Shown: positions 1 to 13,300 of the stretch, piece by piece
Numbering within the stretch: the stretch's first letter is position 1
Layout of the letters: each line of letters starts with the position of its first letter
Assembly: GCF_001269385.1 (NCBI RefSeq)
Contig: NZ_CXOO01000014.1
Coordinates: 124,171 to 188,170 of the forward strand
Length of the DNA stretch: 64,000 nt
Source of the DNA: Limnohabitans sp. DM1
Lineage (GTDB): Bacteria; Pseudomonadota; Gammaproteobacteria; Burkholderiales; Burkholderiaceae_C
Direction: 5' to 3'
Notes under the pieces: generated by a model
Seen by the model: only the letters and a program-made list of their open reading frames with translations
Database searches by the model: none
What the model was told of the DNA's origin: nothing
Program-made: the position numbers and the translations under genes

Positions 1-3000
1 TTACCGGCATTGGTGATGAGGGTGTCGTTGCCGGTGTGACCGTTGACAGAGTCAGCCGAAAACCCGGTGGTGATGAGGTCGTCTCCCCCGCCGCCAAACA
101 CCGTGCTGGCGCCGTCCGAGCTGTAGATGGTGTCATTGCCACCGATCGTTTCCACCAAGAACTCATCGCCAAACAAGCGATCCCCGTTGGTCGAGCCCCC
201 GTTGCGCGCATCGATGAAGTCGTTGCCATAGCCACCATAAATGGTTTCCACCGACGAGCTGCCCGTGGTGAAAATGGTGTCGTTGCCCAAGCCCGCAGAA
301 ATCACGCTGACTGCGCCACCGGTTTGCACAAAATAGTCGTCACCAGCGTCGCCTTGCAGGTATTTGCTGGTGCCGGTGCTCAGGATGGTGTCATTGCCCA
401 GACCGCCAAAAACGCTGGCACTGACGCCATCGGTCCTGATGTCGTCGTTGCCGTCCCCCCCCCACAGAAAATCTGCACCGGCACCACCGATCAGGGTGTC
501 GTTACCGGCATCCCCCATGATGCTGTCCACACTGACCCCACCCACCAGTGAGTCGTTGCCGTCGCCGCCCAACAAGGTGTTGGTGCCACTGCCGCCTACC
601 AGCGTGTCATGGCCTGCGTCACCGAACATGTAGTTGAAACCCACACCCGAGGCATATACCTGGTCATCGCCGGCGCCGGCGTTCACGGACTGCACATAAC
701 TGGAACTCTCGAAGCCATTACCCACATACACCGTGTCGTTGCCCGCACCGGAGCTGACCGTGTCCGTCGCGGTTGCTGACTCACCCGTTTTGCCCACGTC
801 AATGTAGTCGTTACCACTGCCGGTGATCACCCGCTCTGCGCCAAAAGTACCCGACCCGGCCTGAATCCAGTTGTTGCCGTTGCCTGCATCAATGTGGGTG
901 ATGCCGGTGCTGCCCCAGGTCCCGTAGTAGGGTGAACCCATGAAGTTCACGATCGTGTCGTTGCCAGCACCGGCATACACGGTGTCACTTTGATAGGACG
1001 TATAACTGTTGCTGGCCAGGTCCCCCATGTGGATGTAGTTGTCCCCCCCGGATACGCTCACAAATTCTGATGCTCCGCCGCCGGTGTAAATCGTGTCGTT
1101 GCCCATGCCCGCAAAGATGGTATCCGAGAGGGCATCCGTGCCTGCGGCATCAATGTAGTCGCTGCCGCCGCCCCCCCAAATGGTGTCGGCGCCACTGCCG
1201 GCGATGATGCTTTCCGAAGCCGCAGACCCCCATACCCTGTCTGCGGCAGAGCCTGTCCAGATGTGTTCAAAACCGCGCACATAATCCGCGCCGAGGGTGG
1301 CACCACTGATGGACACCTGCTGGAAACTGGCGGACCCACCGTCCAGACTCACCCAGATGGCGTTGCCCGATTGATAAAGCAACCAATCCACCCCTGCACC
1401 CCCATCGACCGTATCGGCCTCGTCGGCAGTGGCATTGGCGCCTGGGGAAATCGTGTCATTACCCGCCCCAGAAACAATCGAATCGGCACCGCCCCCTGAC
1501 CAGATGGAGTCATTCCCCGAGCCTGTGCTGATGGTTTCGGCCCAGGTGCCAGTGGTCGTTCCAGCTGCGCCCACAAAAGTGTGGAACGTGACATTGCCAT
1601 TGCCAAACAGCCACACATCCATGTAGCGGACTTCATCCGTGCCATAAGTCTGGCCGCCATTGACCGTGACGCTGGCCACGTTGTTGACTGGGGTGGCCAG
1701 GGCCGTGATATTGCCGCTGAAAGCGCGCAGGTCCAGCGTGTCCGCCGGGCCTGGGCTGACGGTTTCGCCACCCACATAGGTGTCGTTGCCCACCTCGAGC
1801 ACAAAGGCGTCAGCGCCCGATCCGCCCACCAGGCTGTCATCGCCCGCACCGCCCCACAAGGTGTCGTTGCCAGCCACGGCTCTTAAGGTGTCGCGGCCTG
1901 CGCCACCTTGCAAGAAGTTGGCCACCGTGTCACCCACCAGTAAATCGGCGCCAAAGCCCCCGTACACGTTTTCAATGCCGGTCAGAATGTCGGTGCCCTC
2001 TGCGCCCCAGACACTGCCGTTGCCGGCAATGGCCACCGAGCCCACACCCAAGGACGTGCCCATGGTGCCCAAAGAAACCCCCAAAGACACGGTCACACCA
2101 GAAGCGGCCTGGCTGTAGTCGGCCCAGTCGTTGCCCGCCCCGCCGATCAGGGTGTCGTTACCCGCACCACCGGTCAGGGTGTCGTCCCCCAAGCCACCAC
2201 TCAAGGTGTCCTGTCCTGCGGCACCACTGAGCCAGTTGCCCAGGCTGTCGCCCACCAAGGAATCGTTGCCCCCTGCGCCCAGCACGTTTTCGATGCTGAA
2301 CAGCGAATCATTGCCCGTGGCCCCCTGCACCGTACCGGCCACCAGGTTGACCGTGACGGCACCCGTGACGTCGCCCGAATTGGGCGTGAAGTCGGCCCAG
2401 TCATTGCCCGCAGCGCCGTTGATGGAGTCGTTGCCAGCGCCGCCGCGCAAGGTGTCGTCGCCACCCGCGCCGTTCATGGTGTCGTTGCCCCCCCGTCCGG
2501 TCGCAAAGTCGGGGCCAGGTGTGCCCATCCAGAAGGTGCTGGCCGATGACAGTTGCGACAGGTACACCGCACTCACGCCGTTTTGCACCGCCACGGTGTC
2601 GTTGCCGCCCGTGCTGCCTCTGTTGGTGTAGAGCAGATAGCTGCTGCCTTCAATCTGCATCGTGTCAGCGGCCAGGTCGGCATTGGCGTCCAGAATGTCC
2701 CAGCCATCGGGCAGGAAGACCTTGCCATTGACACCGTCAATGCGCAAGAAAGCGGCCGCACCATTTTGGCCCGTGATCATTTCCACGTTGGCCATGTCCG
2801 TGCCCAGCTTGAGCTGATTGAGGCCGCTGCCGATGTCGATCACTTCAACACTGGTCAAAGCCCCCAGAACACGCCCGCCCGTGACGGTATCGGCCACCGT
2901 CAGGTCAAAGATCTGTCCGCTGCCGATCAACTGCAATTTGTCGGTGCCAGCGCCGCCCTGCAAATTGATGCCCGAGAAATCTCCGCCCAATTGCTCAAAC

Positions 3001-4300
3001 GTGATGGTGTCATTGCCGTCACCTGCGGTGATCACCCCCGCAGCGCTGATGTTCATGAAGTCATCGCCCAGGCCGCCGTCGATCAGCGTGGTGCTGTCGC
3101 TGCCCAGGGTGTAGATGGTGTCGTTGCCCAAGCCCCCCAAAATGGTGTCATTGCCTTGACCACCCACCAGGATGTTGTCTTGGCCATCACCCACGATGCG
3201 ATCACTCAAAATGGAGCCATAGGCGTTTTCGACTTGGCTGATCAAGTCTGTGGCCGCTCCCACACTGGCGCGACCGGCGGTCAAATCCACCGAGACCCCC
3301 ACCGCCACCTGGGCGTAGTTGACCCAATCACTGCCGTCGCCGCCCTCCAGCAAGGCGCCGCCGCTGCTGGCCAGGGTGTCGTCACCAGCACCACCTTGCA
3401 AGGTGTCTGCGCCCGCACGGCCCCACAGGTAGTCATTGCCCGCACCGCCCATGAGCAGGTTGTTGGCGCTGTCCCCGATCAGGGAGTCATTGAACTTGCT
3501 GCCCTGCAGGTTTTCAACACCCACCAAGGAGTCTTGGTTGCCATAGCCGTCTGTGCCCAGTGAGGTGAACAAATCGACGTTGACCGCGCTCAGGTCAGCG
3601 TCGTAGTCAACCAGATCAATGCCCGCGTCACCAAAGAAGGTGTCGTTGCCCGAGCCACCCACCAAGGTGTCATCGCCCGAGCCACCGGCCAGGGAGTCGT
3701 TGCCGTCATCGCCGCGCAAACTGTCGTTGCCTGCGCCACCCCACAGGGTGTCGTTCCCGGCCCCGCCAATGATGCTGTTGGTGCCACTGTCACCGCCCAG
3801 GGCATCGGCAAAAGCGGTGCCCAGCATGTGTTCGATGTTCATCAGGGAGTCGGTCGAACCCACGCCATCAGCAAACGAGGCCATGGCGCCACCGGTCAAG
3901 GTGCCACTGGCGCCTGCCGTCGCAGCGCCATCGAAGATGAACCAATCATCGCCCGTGCCGCCATCGATCGTGTCGGCGCCTGCGCCGCTGATGAGCGTGT
4001 CGTCGCCAGCGCCCGCAGACACGCTGTCGGTGCCCGCACCACCGTCAATGATGTTGGCCTCTGCGCTGCCAAAAATCACGTCAGCGCCCAAGCCCCCTAC
4101 CGCGTTCTCAATCGAGACCAGGCTGTCGCTGTTGGCGGCCACATTGGTGCCGGAGGCCACGCCCGTTTGCAAGTTGATGGTCACGGCAAGGGTCGCGCTG
4201 CTGTAGCTGATGGTGTCGCTTCCAGCCAGACCGTCAAAATCGTCATTCAAGCCCACACCGCGGACCAAGCCATTGAACAGATCGCCCTGTTCGGTGCCCG
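1..4300 (-). repeat. RTX (GGxGxDxL) repeat region of the giant adhesin
   Basis: Read on the minus strand, this stretch encodes about 1,400 aa of calcium-binding RTX nonapeptides, for example GGAGNDTLWGGAGND, separated by longer spacer modules of the type DYSxAxxxVxVxL...GDxLxxIENxxG. The copies are degenerate, unlike the homogenised Ig domains upstream. RTX arrays fold into calcium-bound parallel beta rolls after export. The array is still running at base 1, so its length and the terminal secretion signal cannot be seen. Confidence 0.9.
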
Positions 4301-7300
4301 ACATGCCCCAGCGCACCACGATGTTGTTGTTGTCGCCCAGGTTAAACCCCAGCGGAATCGATACATCGGTGATCACGTTGCCAGCCAGATCGGTCAGGCG
4401 TGCACCCAGGATGCTGTTGATCGTCAGGTCGGCGGTCGACTCATTGGGGCCCACGGTGTAGGTGCCCTCCAGCAGTCGACCCTCCGTTGCTGCCGTCAGG
4501 GTGACCACAGCACCCGTGTCCAATGCCAAACGAATGAAGGAGCCCGCCTGCACGACTTCGTTGATCGTGGCTGAAACATTGATGGCAGAGCCCACCACCG
4601 CGCCCCCCGTGGCGACCCCGTTGAGCACGGCGTAATTGAGCAAACTGCTGCTGAAAAAGCTTTCTGCCAAAGAGGTGGTGCTGTCGAGGGTGAATGTCAG
4701 GCTGGTGGTCACACTGACGTTGCCAAACGGGTCCGTCACACGGGCCTGCAAAGTATGTTGCCCGTCGGTCGTTGGCACAGCAAAGCTGTCTGACCAGCCT
4801 GCACCGTTCAGGTTGTAGGACACCGTGCCACCGCTTTCGACGTTGTCCACACTGATGCGGCCATCCTTGGTGATTTTGTCGCTGCTGCTGGAGCCGCTGT
4901 CACAGGTCAGCGCCAGAGTTGGTGCTTGTGTACTCAGGTCCAGCAGGAAGCTGAATACACGGTCTGTCCCGTTGTTGTTGGCCACATCGACCGCACGCAC
5001 TTGCACGGCGTTGATGCCCTCTGTGGCACTGAAGGTTGTGGTCCAGGTATTGCCCCCATTGGTACTGTATTGGACGATGCCATTGGCCTCCACGCCCGAG
5101 ACCGAGATTCGACCGTCATTGGTCAGCAAATCGCCATCCACCCCGGCATCGCACAACAGCGACACGGTGGGGGCCGCAGGGCCGGTGGTGTCCAGCGTGA
5201 ACGTCAAGGGCGTGCTGGTGCTGAAGTTGCCCACTTGGTCAGTGGCGATGGCACGAACTTGATAAGCCCCATCGGTGATGGGCGAGAACGTGGCGGTGGG
5301 CGCACTCCAGCTGCCCCCGCCATCGGTACTGAACTGGTAGGTGACTGTCACGCCTGAGGCGTAGGTCTGTGAATACTTGACCAAACCGTCATTGGTGATG
5401 CGGTCCGACATGAACAGCGCACTGCGGCCGCTGTCGGTTTTCAGGCTCAAGGTGGGCGTGGTGGGATTCAGGGTCAAGCGCGTGAAGTCCAGCGCATCGG
5501 TGCGCTCGTTACCGGCTTTGTCCACCACTTTGACACTGACGGTGTAATCCGCGTCCAGTGTGGGCTGCACGTAGCTGGCCGCCCAATCGCGCACCGGCGT
5601 GCCATTGGCCAGGGTCACTTTGTAAAAAGTGCGCACATCGGCCAGCGCATCGGTGCCGGGGTCAAAACTGAGGGACAGGGCCACATTCGAGGTCACCCGG
5701 TCGGTGCTGCTGGAGCCTGTGTCCGAGGTCAAACTCAATTTGGGACTGTTGAGCGCCGTATCGAGCGTGAAACTCAGGCTGTTGCTCAAGCCCACGTTGC
5801 CAGCGCCGTCAATGGCCCGCACCGTGACCGTGTTGAGGCCGTCCACCGCAAAGAAGGTGCTGGAGAAACTCGCGCCACCATCGGTGGAATAGGACAGCAC
5901 TTCACCCGCCGCGTATCCGGCCACGGTGATGGTGCCTGCATTGGTGTATTGGTCAATCCCGCTGGTGCCCGAGTCGCAGCTCAAAGTCACTGTGGGGCTG
6001 GGGGCTGTGTTGTCCAGCGTGAAGTTCAGGACATCGGACACCACACGGTTGCCCGCCGCGTCGCTGGCCCTTATGCGCACGCTGTTGCTGCCCTGAACGG
6101 CAGAGAATGTGCCCATCCAGATGCTGCCATCGGTGCTGAACTCCAGGACATCGCCCACGCTGGCACCCACCACGGAGATGGCGCCGTTGTTGCTGATGTT
6201 GTCGCCCGAGGTGCCGCTGTCGCAGGCCAGAACCAGGGTGGGCTTGGTGACCAGGGTGTCCAGCGTGAAATTGAGCGTTGCAGGCGTGCCCACATTGCCT
6301 GCGCTGTCGATGGCCCGCACACGCAAGGTGTTCGACCCTTCTCCGGCCGCAAACGTGGTGCTCCAGGTGCTGCCGTCGGTGCTGTATTGCAAGGTGGCGC
6401 CCGCCTCCAAAGAGCTGGCCGCCACGGTGCCCACATTGCTGATCTTGTCCGTGCCCAGGCTGCCGCTGTCGCAGACCAGTCCGACCGAGGGCGCGTCAGG
6501 GCCGGTGGTGTCCAGGGTGAAGCTGTAATCGGTGATCGCGCCCACCAGGCCGGCCGCATCGGTGATGCGCACCTTGACGGCGTTGACGCCTTCTGCCGCG
6601 CTGAAGGTGGTGGCCCAGGTGCTGCCATTGGTGCTGTATTCGATCAGGCTGGCCGTCTCGGGGGTGCTCACTTGCAAGCTGCCGGATGTGCTCAGCTTGT
6701 CCGAACTGCTGGCGCCACTGTCGCAGCTGAGGCTGACGGTGGGCGCCAGTGGCGCGGAATTGTCCAGCGTGAAGCTCAAGCTGCTGATTGGGCTGAGGTT
6801 GCCTGCCGCATCGACGGCACGCACCTGCAAGGTGTTCACGCCCTCCACGGCCGTGAAGGTCGATGCCCAGGTGCTGCCGTTGGTGCTGTACTGCACCGCA
6901 GTGCCCGCTGCGCTGCTGGCATTGACCGCGCCCAGCTGGCTGATCTGGTCAGTGGCGGACAGGCCACTGTCACACACCAGCGCGATCACAGGCGCCGCAG
7001 CGGCCGTGGTGTCGAGCGTGAAGGCCAGCGATTGGCTGCGCTGGTTGCCCGCCGCATCGGTGACGCGCACGCTCAGGGTGTTCGAGCCTTCCACAGCGGT
7101 GAAGGTGCTCGCCCAGGTGCTGGCGTTGGTGCTGTATTCCACGCTTGCACCCGCTTCCACCCCTGTCAAAGCCAGGATCGCGCTTTGGGTGATGGCATCG
7201 GCAGCGCTCGCGCCGCTGTCACAGGCCAAAGCGACAGTGAAGTTCGACACCGCCGTGTCCAGCGTGAAGCTCAGCGGCATGGCGCTGGCCACGTTGCCCG

Positions 7301-10300
7301 CGCCGTCGGTGACCCGGAGCATCACGGTGTTGGCGCCTTCGGCCGCCGCAAAGGTGGTGCTCCAGGTGTTGCCATCGGTGCTGAAGGTGACGCTGGCGCC
7401 GCTTTCCACATTGCCCAGGCTCAAACTGGCCAAGCTGGTGATTCTGTCGCTGCTGCTGGCGCCGCTGTCGCACGCCAGGCTCAAGGTGGGCGTGGCGATG
7501 GTTTTGTCAATCACCACGGCCAGTGTTTGGGCAGCGCTGGTGTTGCCTGCCGGGTCCATGGCGACCACGCTGATGGTGCCGCTGCTCATGGCCAGGCTGG
7601 CCGTGACCGACCAGGCGCCGCTGGCGTCCACGGTGGTGCTCAGCACCTCGCCCGTGGCGGGCATGGTGACCACGATGGTGTCGCCTTTGAAGCCTGTGCC
7701 GCTCAGGGTGGGGATGTCGATGCGGGTGATCAGGTCGCTCAGATTGCCGCTGTTGCTGGCATCGTCGAGCTTGACGGTGAAGTCCGGTGCACGCGTGTCC
7801 ACCGCATAACTGGCCGAGGCCACCGTGCCCGCATTTCCGGCCTCGTCGGTGTAGGTATTGGCCAGCACAACGCTGTTGCTGTCTGCTTCCACACCTGCGG
7901 CAGGGGTGAATGTGGCCGTCCACACGAGGCCATCGGCACTGGCGGTGAAGCTGCCCAGCGTGCCGTTGGACGCAGAGACATCGGCGTTGCTGAAACCCAG
8001 CACTTTTTCACTGAAGGTGATGGTCACCGTCGCGCTTTCGCCCATCTTGAGTGACGCATCACTCAGACGCACAACAGCAGCGGGCGATAGCCGATCAATG
8101 GCGTAGTTGGCGCTGGTGGCCACCAGGCCGTTGTTGCCTGCCAAGTCGTTGTACCCATTGGTGATGTGAACAGAATTGGTCGCGACTTGCACCGCGTCAG
8201 GCGTGAAAGTACCCAGCCAGGTTTGTCCACCGTCTGTGGACACCAGGGTGCTGAGCGTGCCGTTTTGCACACGCACATCGCTGTTGTCAAAGCCGGTCAC
8301 TTTTTCACTGAAAGCAATCGTGACCTGGGCAGTTTCGCCCGCCTGCAAATTGACATCGGACAAGCTGATGCTGGCCGTGGGTCCCTGGGTGTCCACGGCG
8401 TAATTGACACTGGAGGCGGTGCCCCCGAGGTTGCCCGCCAGGTCTTTGTAACCGGCTGCGGCCACGGTGATGCTGTTGCTGGCCACTTCGATGCCCGCGT
8501 TGGCGGTGAAGGTGCCCACCCAAGTGATGCCGCCATCGCTGCTGGCCAGGGTGCTCAGCGTGCCGTTGGGCGCTGTCACATCGCTGTTGTCAAAGTTTTG
8601 CACCGCCTCACTGAAGACGAGTGTCAGCGTTGCGTTTTGTCCTGCGGTCAATCGGGTGACGGCAGCGCCACTGGCATCTTTGAGGGTCACTTGGGCGCTG
8701 GGCACCTTGGTGTCCAGAATGTAGTTGCCGCTGACGCTGCTGCTGCCCGCATTGCCCACCAGGTCGGTGTAGGTGTTGGCCAGTGCCACCAGGTTGGTGG
8801 CGTCCTCCACGTTGGACGTGGGCGTGAAAGTGCCTTGCCAGGTGGTGCCCCCGTCAGCGCTGGTCAGAGTGCCCAAACTGCCATTGGCCACCGTCACATC
8901 TTCGTTGCTGAAGCCTTGCACGGCCTCGCTGAACTTGACGGTCAAGGTGGTGCTTTCGCCCGCTTTGAGAAACTCGCTGCCCAAGGTGATGACGGCTGTG
9001 GGCGCCTGGGTGTCCAGGCTGTAGTTGCCACTGGTGCTGCCCGTGCCGCCATTGCCGGACAGATCGCTGTAAACCGGGCCCAGGGTGATGATGTTGCTGG
9101 TGTCTGTCACATTGCTGGCGGGCGTCAAGGTGGCCGTCCAGGTTTGGCCGCCATCGCTGCTGAGCAGATTACTCAGCACGGCGTTCTCGGCCGCCACATC
9201 GCCCAAATCAAAACCCGTGACTTTTTCACTGAAGACGATGGTGACGGTGGCCGTTTCTCCGGCCTTCAAGGAGGCCTTGCTGATGGCCATGCTCTGCACC
9301 GTGGGTGCCAGCGTGTCCACCGTGTAGGTGTGGCTTTGACTGATGCTGCGGCTGTTGCCTGCGGCATCGGTGGCAATCACCAGCACATTCACGGTTTTGT
9401 CAGGGTCGGCAATCAAATCAGCCGTGTCCACATTCAGACTGAAATGCCCCACCGCATTGAGCACACCCGTCACGGTTTTGCCATTGACCATGACGCTGAC
9501 TGCATCCCCTGCGCGCGCCTGGGTCACGGCACCTGTCACGGCCGTGAGGGCTGCCTGGGCGTCCACCGGCCCGATGCCGTTGTCACCGGTGATGGCACCC
9601 ACCGTCAAGACCGGCGCCGGACTGGTGGTGTCCAGCGTGAAATTGAACACCACCGGTGTGCTGATGTTGCCCGCCACATCGGTTTGCCTTACCTGCACAC
9701 TGTTGTCGCCTTCGGTGGCCGTGTAGGTCACGCTCCAGGTGTTGCCGTTGGTGCTGTATTCCAGCAAAGCCCCGGATTCACTCGTGACGTTCATGGACCC
9801 GATGGTCGTGACCTTGTCGCTGCTGCTCACACCCGAATCGCACAGCAAGCTCACGCTGGGGTTGCCGACGGTCTTGTCAATGACCACAGCGAGGTTTTGC
9901 GTGGCATTGGTGGCGCCCGTGTAGTTGACCACCACCAGGCCCGAGCTGATCGGGTTGACGGGTGTGACGCTCCACAAGCCATTGATGTCCACCGTGGTGT
10001 TGAGCTCTTCCAGCGTGCCGGGCATGGTCACTTTGACCGAATCGCCCGGCTTGCCCGTGCCGCTGATGGTGGGCGTATCGTCGTTGGTGGTCAGATCGGT
10101 CAAAGTGCCGCTGTTGCTGGTGTTGGCCAGAACCGCCGTGAACGTGTCTCCCTTGGTGTTCAAGGTGAAGTTCAAGGGATCTGAAATGGCCTGGTTGCCT
10201 GCTGCGTCTGTGCTGCGCACATAGACCGTGTTGCTGCCTTCGACTGCGCTGTAGCTGCTGATCCAACTGCTGCCATTGGAGCTGTATTCGATCAGGGCCC

Positions 10301-13300
10301 CCGCATCGGCACCCAGGACCTGCAGCCCCCCCTGTGTGGTGACCAGATCGCTGGGCGTGCCCGTGTCGCAAATCAATGACAAGCTGGGCTTGGTGATCCG
10401 TTGATCGACCGTAAAGGTCAGCGTAGACACTGCTCCGGCATTGCCCGCCGCATCCACCACCCGTGCCTTGACGGTATTGACGCCCTCGCCTGCGGCAAAA
10501 GTGGCGGCCCAGGCGGCACCATCGGTGCTGTATTGCAGGCTGCCGCCAGCTTCCAGTGTGGTCGCCAGGATGGCACCACTGTGGGTGATTTTGTCGGTGC
10601 CCGAGCTGCCGCTGTCACAGATCAAGGCCAAAGCAGGTGCAATGGGCGCCTGGCTGTCCAGGGTGAAGGCCCATTCGGTGACACCCGAGACCAGACCGGC
10701 CAAGTCGGTGACCCGCACACGCACGGTGTTGGCGCCCTCAGAAGCCGCGAACGTGGTGGCCCAGGCGCTGCCGTTGGTGCTGTATTCGATGAAACCGCCA
10801 GTTTCGGCCGTGCTGATTTGCAAGCTGCCATTCAAGCTCAGCTTGTCGCTGGCAGAGCTGCCACTGTCACAGGCCAGGGCCACTGTGGGATTGGATGGTG
10901 CCGTGGTGTCCAGACGGAACACCAAAGTACCCACCTCGCTCAAGTTGCCTGCCAGATCCATGGCGCGGGCATACACCGTGTTGGCGCCTTCAGCGGCTGC
11001 AAACGTGGTGCTCCAAGTGAGCGCATCGGTGCTGAACATCACTGTGGCACCCGTTTCATGGCTCACGTTGATCGCGCCTTGCGCGGTGATCCGATCGCTG
11101 CCGTTCAAGCCCCCATCACACACCAGCGAGATGACGGGTTGATCGGGCCTCAAAGTGTCCATCGTGAAGGCCATGTCCTTGATGCGCACATTGCCTGCCG
11201 CATCGCTGACACGCACCTGGAAGGCATTGCCACCCTCCACCGGCACAAACGTGCCCAGCCAGGTGCTGCCGCCATCGAGGCTGTAGCTGATGGCATCGCC
11301 CGCCACGACACCTGTGGTCTGCAGCCCGGAGGCGCTGGTCACCTTGTCTGTGGCCAGGCCACTGTCACACAGCAAGGCCACGGTGTAATCAGCCACCGAA
11401 CTGTCCAGGGTGAAACTCAAGGGGCTGGAGACCGCCGCATTGCCCGCACCGTCCGTGGCGCGCACGGTCAGGGTGTTCAGGCCTTCGTTGGCCGTGAAGG
11501 TGGTCAACCACAAGATGCCGTTGGTGCTGTATTCGAGCGTTGCACCGGCCTCGGCCGTGACGCTGATGGCGCCTTGCTGCGTGATTTTGTCAACTGCGCT
11601 GATGCCGCTGTCGCAGACCAGCACCACCACAGGGTTGGCGATGGTTTTGTCAATGACCACGGCCAGTGTTTGCGTGGCGGCGGTGGCACCTCCCGTGCTG
11701 GTGGCACTGATGCTGATATTGCCGCTGCTGATGGCCAAAGTGGGCGTGACCGACCACAGGCCATTGGCCCCGACGGTGGCTGTCATCACTTCGCCGGTGC
11801 CTGGCATGGTGACCGTGATCACATCCCCATTGGAGCCGGTGCCCGTGATGGTGGGGGTGTCGTCACTGGTGACCAGGTCGCTCTTGGCGCCCGTGTTGCT
11901 GCTGTCATCCAGACGTCCGGTGAAGCTGGGCGCGCGGGTGTCCACCGCATAGCTGGCACTGGCCGCAGTACCGGCGTTGCCAGCCAGATCGGTGTAGGTG
12001 CTGGCCAGGGACAAGCTGTTGACTGGCACCTGGATGTTGGCAGATGGCGTGAACGTGGCCACCCAGCTCAGTCCGTCGGCGCTGGCGGTGAAGGTGCTCA
12101 GCGTGCCATTGGGCGCTGACACATCGGCATTGCTGAAGCCACTGACGCGCTCACTGAAGGTGATGGTGACCGTGGCGCTCTCTCCGGCTTTGATGGCCGT
12201 GTTGCTCAAGCTGATGCTGGCTGTGGGCGAGAGGCGGTCAATGGCGTAGTTGGCGCTCGTGGCGGCTGCGCCTTGGTTGCCTGCCAGATCGGTGTAGCTG
12301 TTGGCCAGGCTGAGCACATTGCTCGCTGATTGCACCTGCCCCGGTATGAAAGTGCCCACCCAGGTGCCGCCACCGTCGGTGCTGGTCAGCGTGCTCAGGG
12401 TGCCGTTTTGCACTGTCACATCGGCGTTGCTGAAACCGGTGACTTTTTCCGTGAAGGTGATGGTGACCGTGGAGGTTTCACCGGCCAGCAAATCGACATC
12501 GCTGAAGCTGATGCTGGCGCTTGGCCCCTGGGTGTCAATGGCGTAGTTGGCGCTGGCGGCCGCTGCCCCGGCATTGCCTGCCATGTCGGTATAGCTGGCC
12601 TGTGCCACGGTGATGTTGTTGGTCGCGTCTTCGATGGCCGCGTCGGCTGCGAAGGTGCCCGTCCAGGTGATGCCACCATCTGCGCTGGTCAGGGTGCTGA
12701 GTGTGCCGTTGGGGGCCAACACATCGGCGTTGTTGAACCCCTTGACCGCTTCGCTGAACGTGATGGTCACATCCGCGCTTTGGCCTGCCGTCAAACTGGT
12801 GATGGCCAGGCCTGCGCTCTTGAGCAAGATCGTGGCGGTGGGCGCCTTGGTGTCCAGGCTGTAGTTGCCACTGGTGCCTGTTTGACCGGCATTGCCCACC
12901 AGGTCGGTGTAGGTGTTGGCCAGGGTGATGACGTTGCTGGCATCTTCCAAATTGCTCAGGGGCGTGTAGGTGCCCGTCCAGGTCAAGCCACCATCTGCAG
13001 TTGACAAGGTGCCCAGGCTGCCGTTTTGCACCGTCACATCGTCCTGGCTGAAGTTTTGCACCGCCTCACTGAAGCGGATGCTCAGTGTCGTGGTGTCCCC
13101 GGCTTTGAGGGTTTCATTGGCCAGTTGGATGATGGCCGTGGGGGCCTTCGTGTCGAGGCTGTAGTTGGCGCTGCTCAGGCCGCTGCCCGTATTGCCCGCC
13201 AGATCGGTGTAGGTGGCCGTGATCTGCAGCACATTGCTGGTGTCTTCAATGTTCATGCTGGGCGTGAACACGGCGCTCCAGGTGGTGCCGCCATCGCTGC

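Noticed and set aside
5949-12119. Long open frames of 570-700 codons on the plus strand (5949-8054, 8166-10184, 10401-12119) and similar ones up to 28826
   Set aside because: They lie exactly opposite the repeat domains of the giant adhesin and repeat with the same period. Their translations are low-complexity Gly/Ala/His/Arg text without known folds, a by-product of codon bias in GC-rich repeats.
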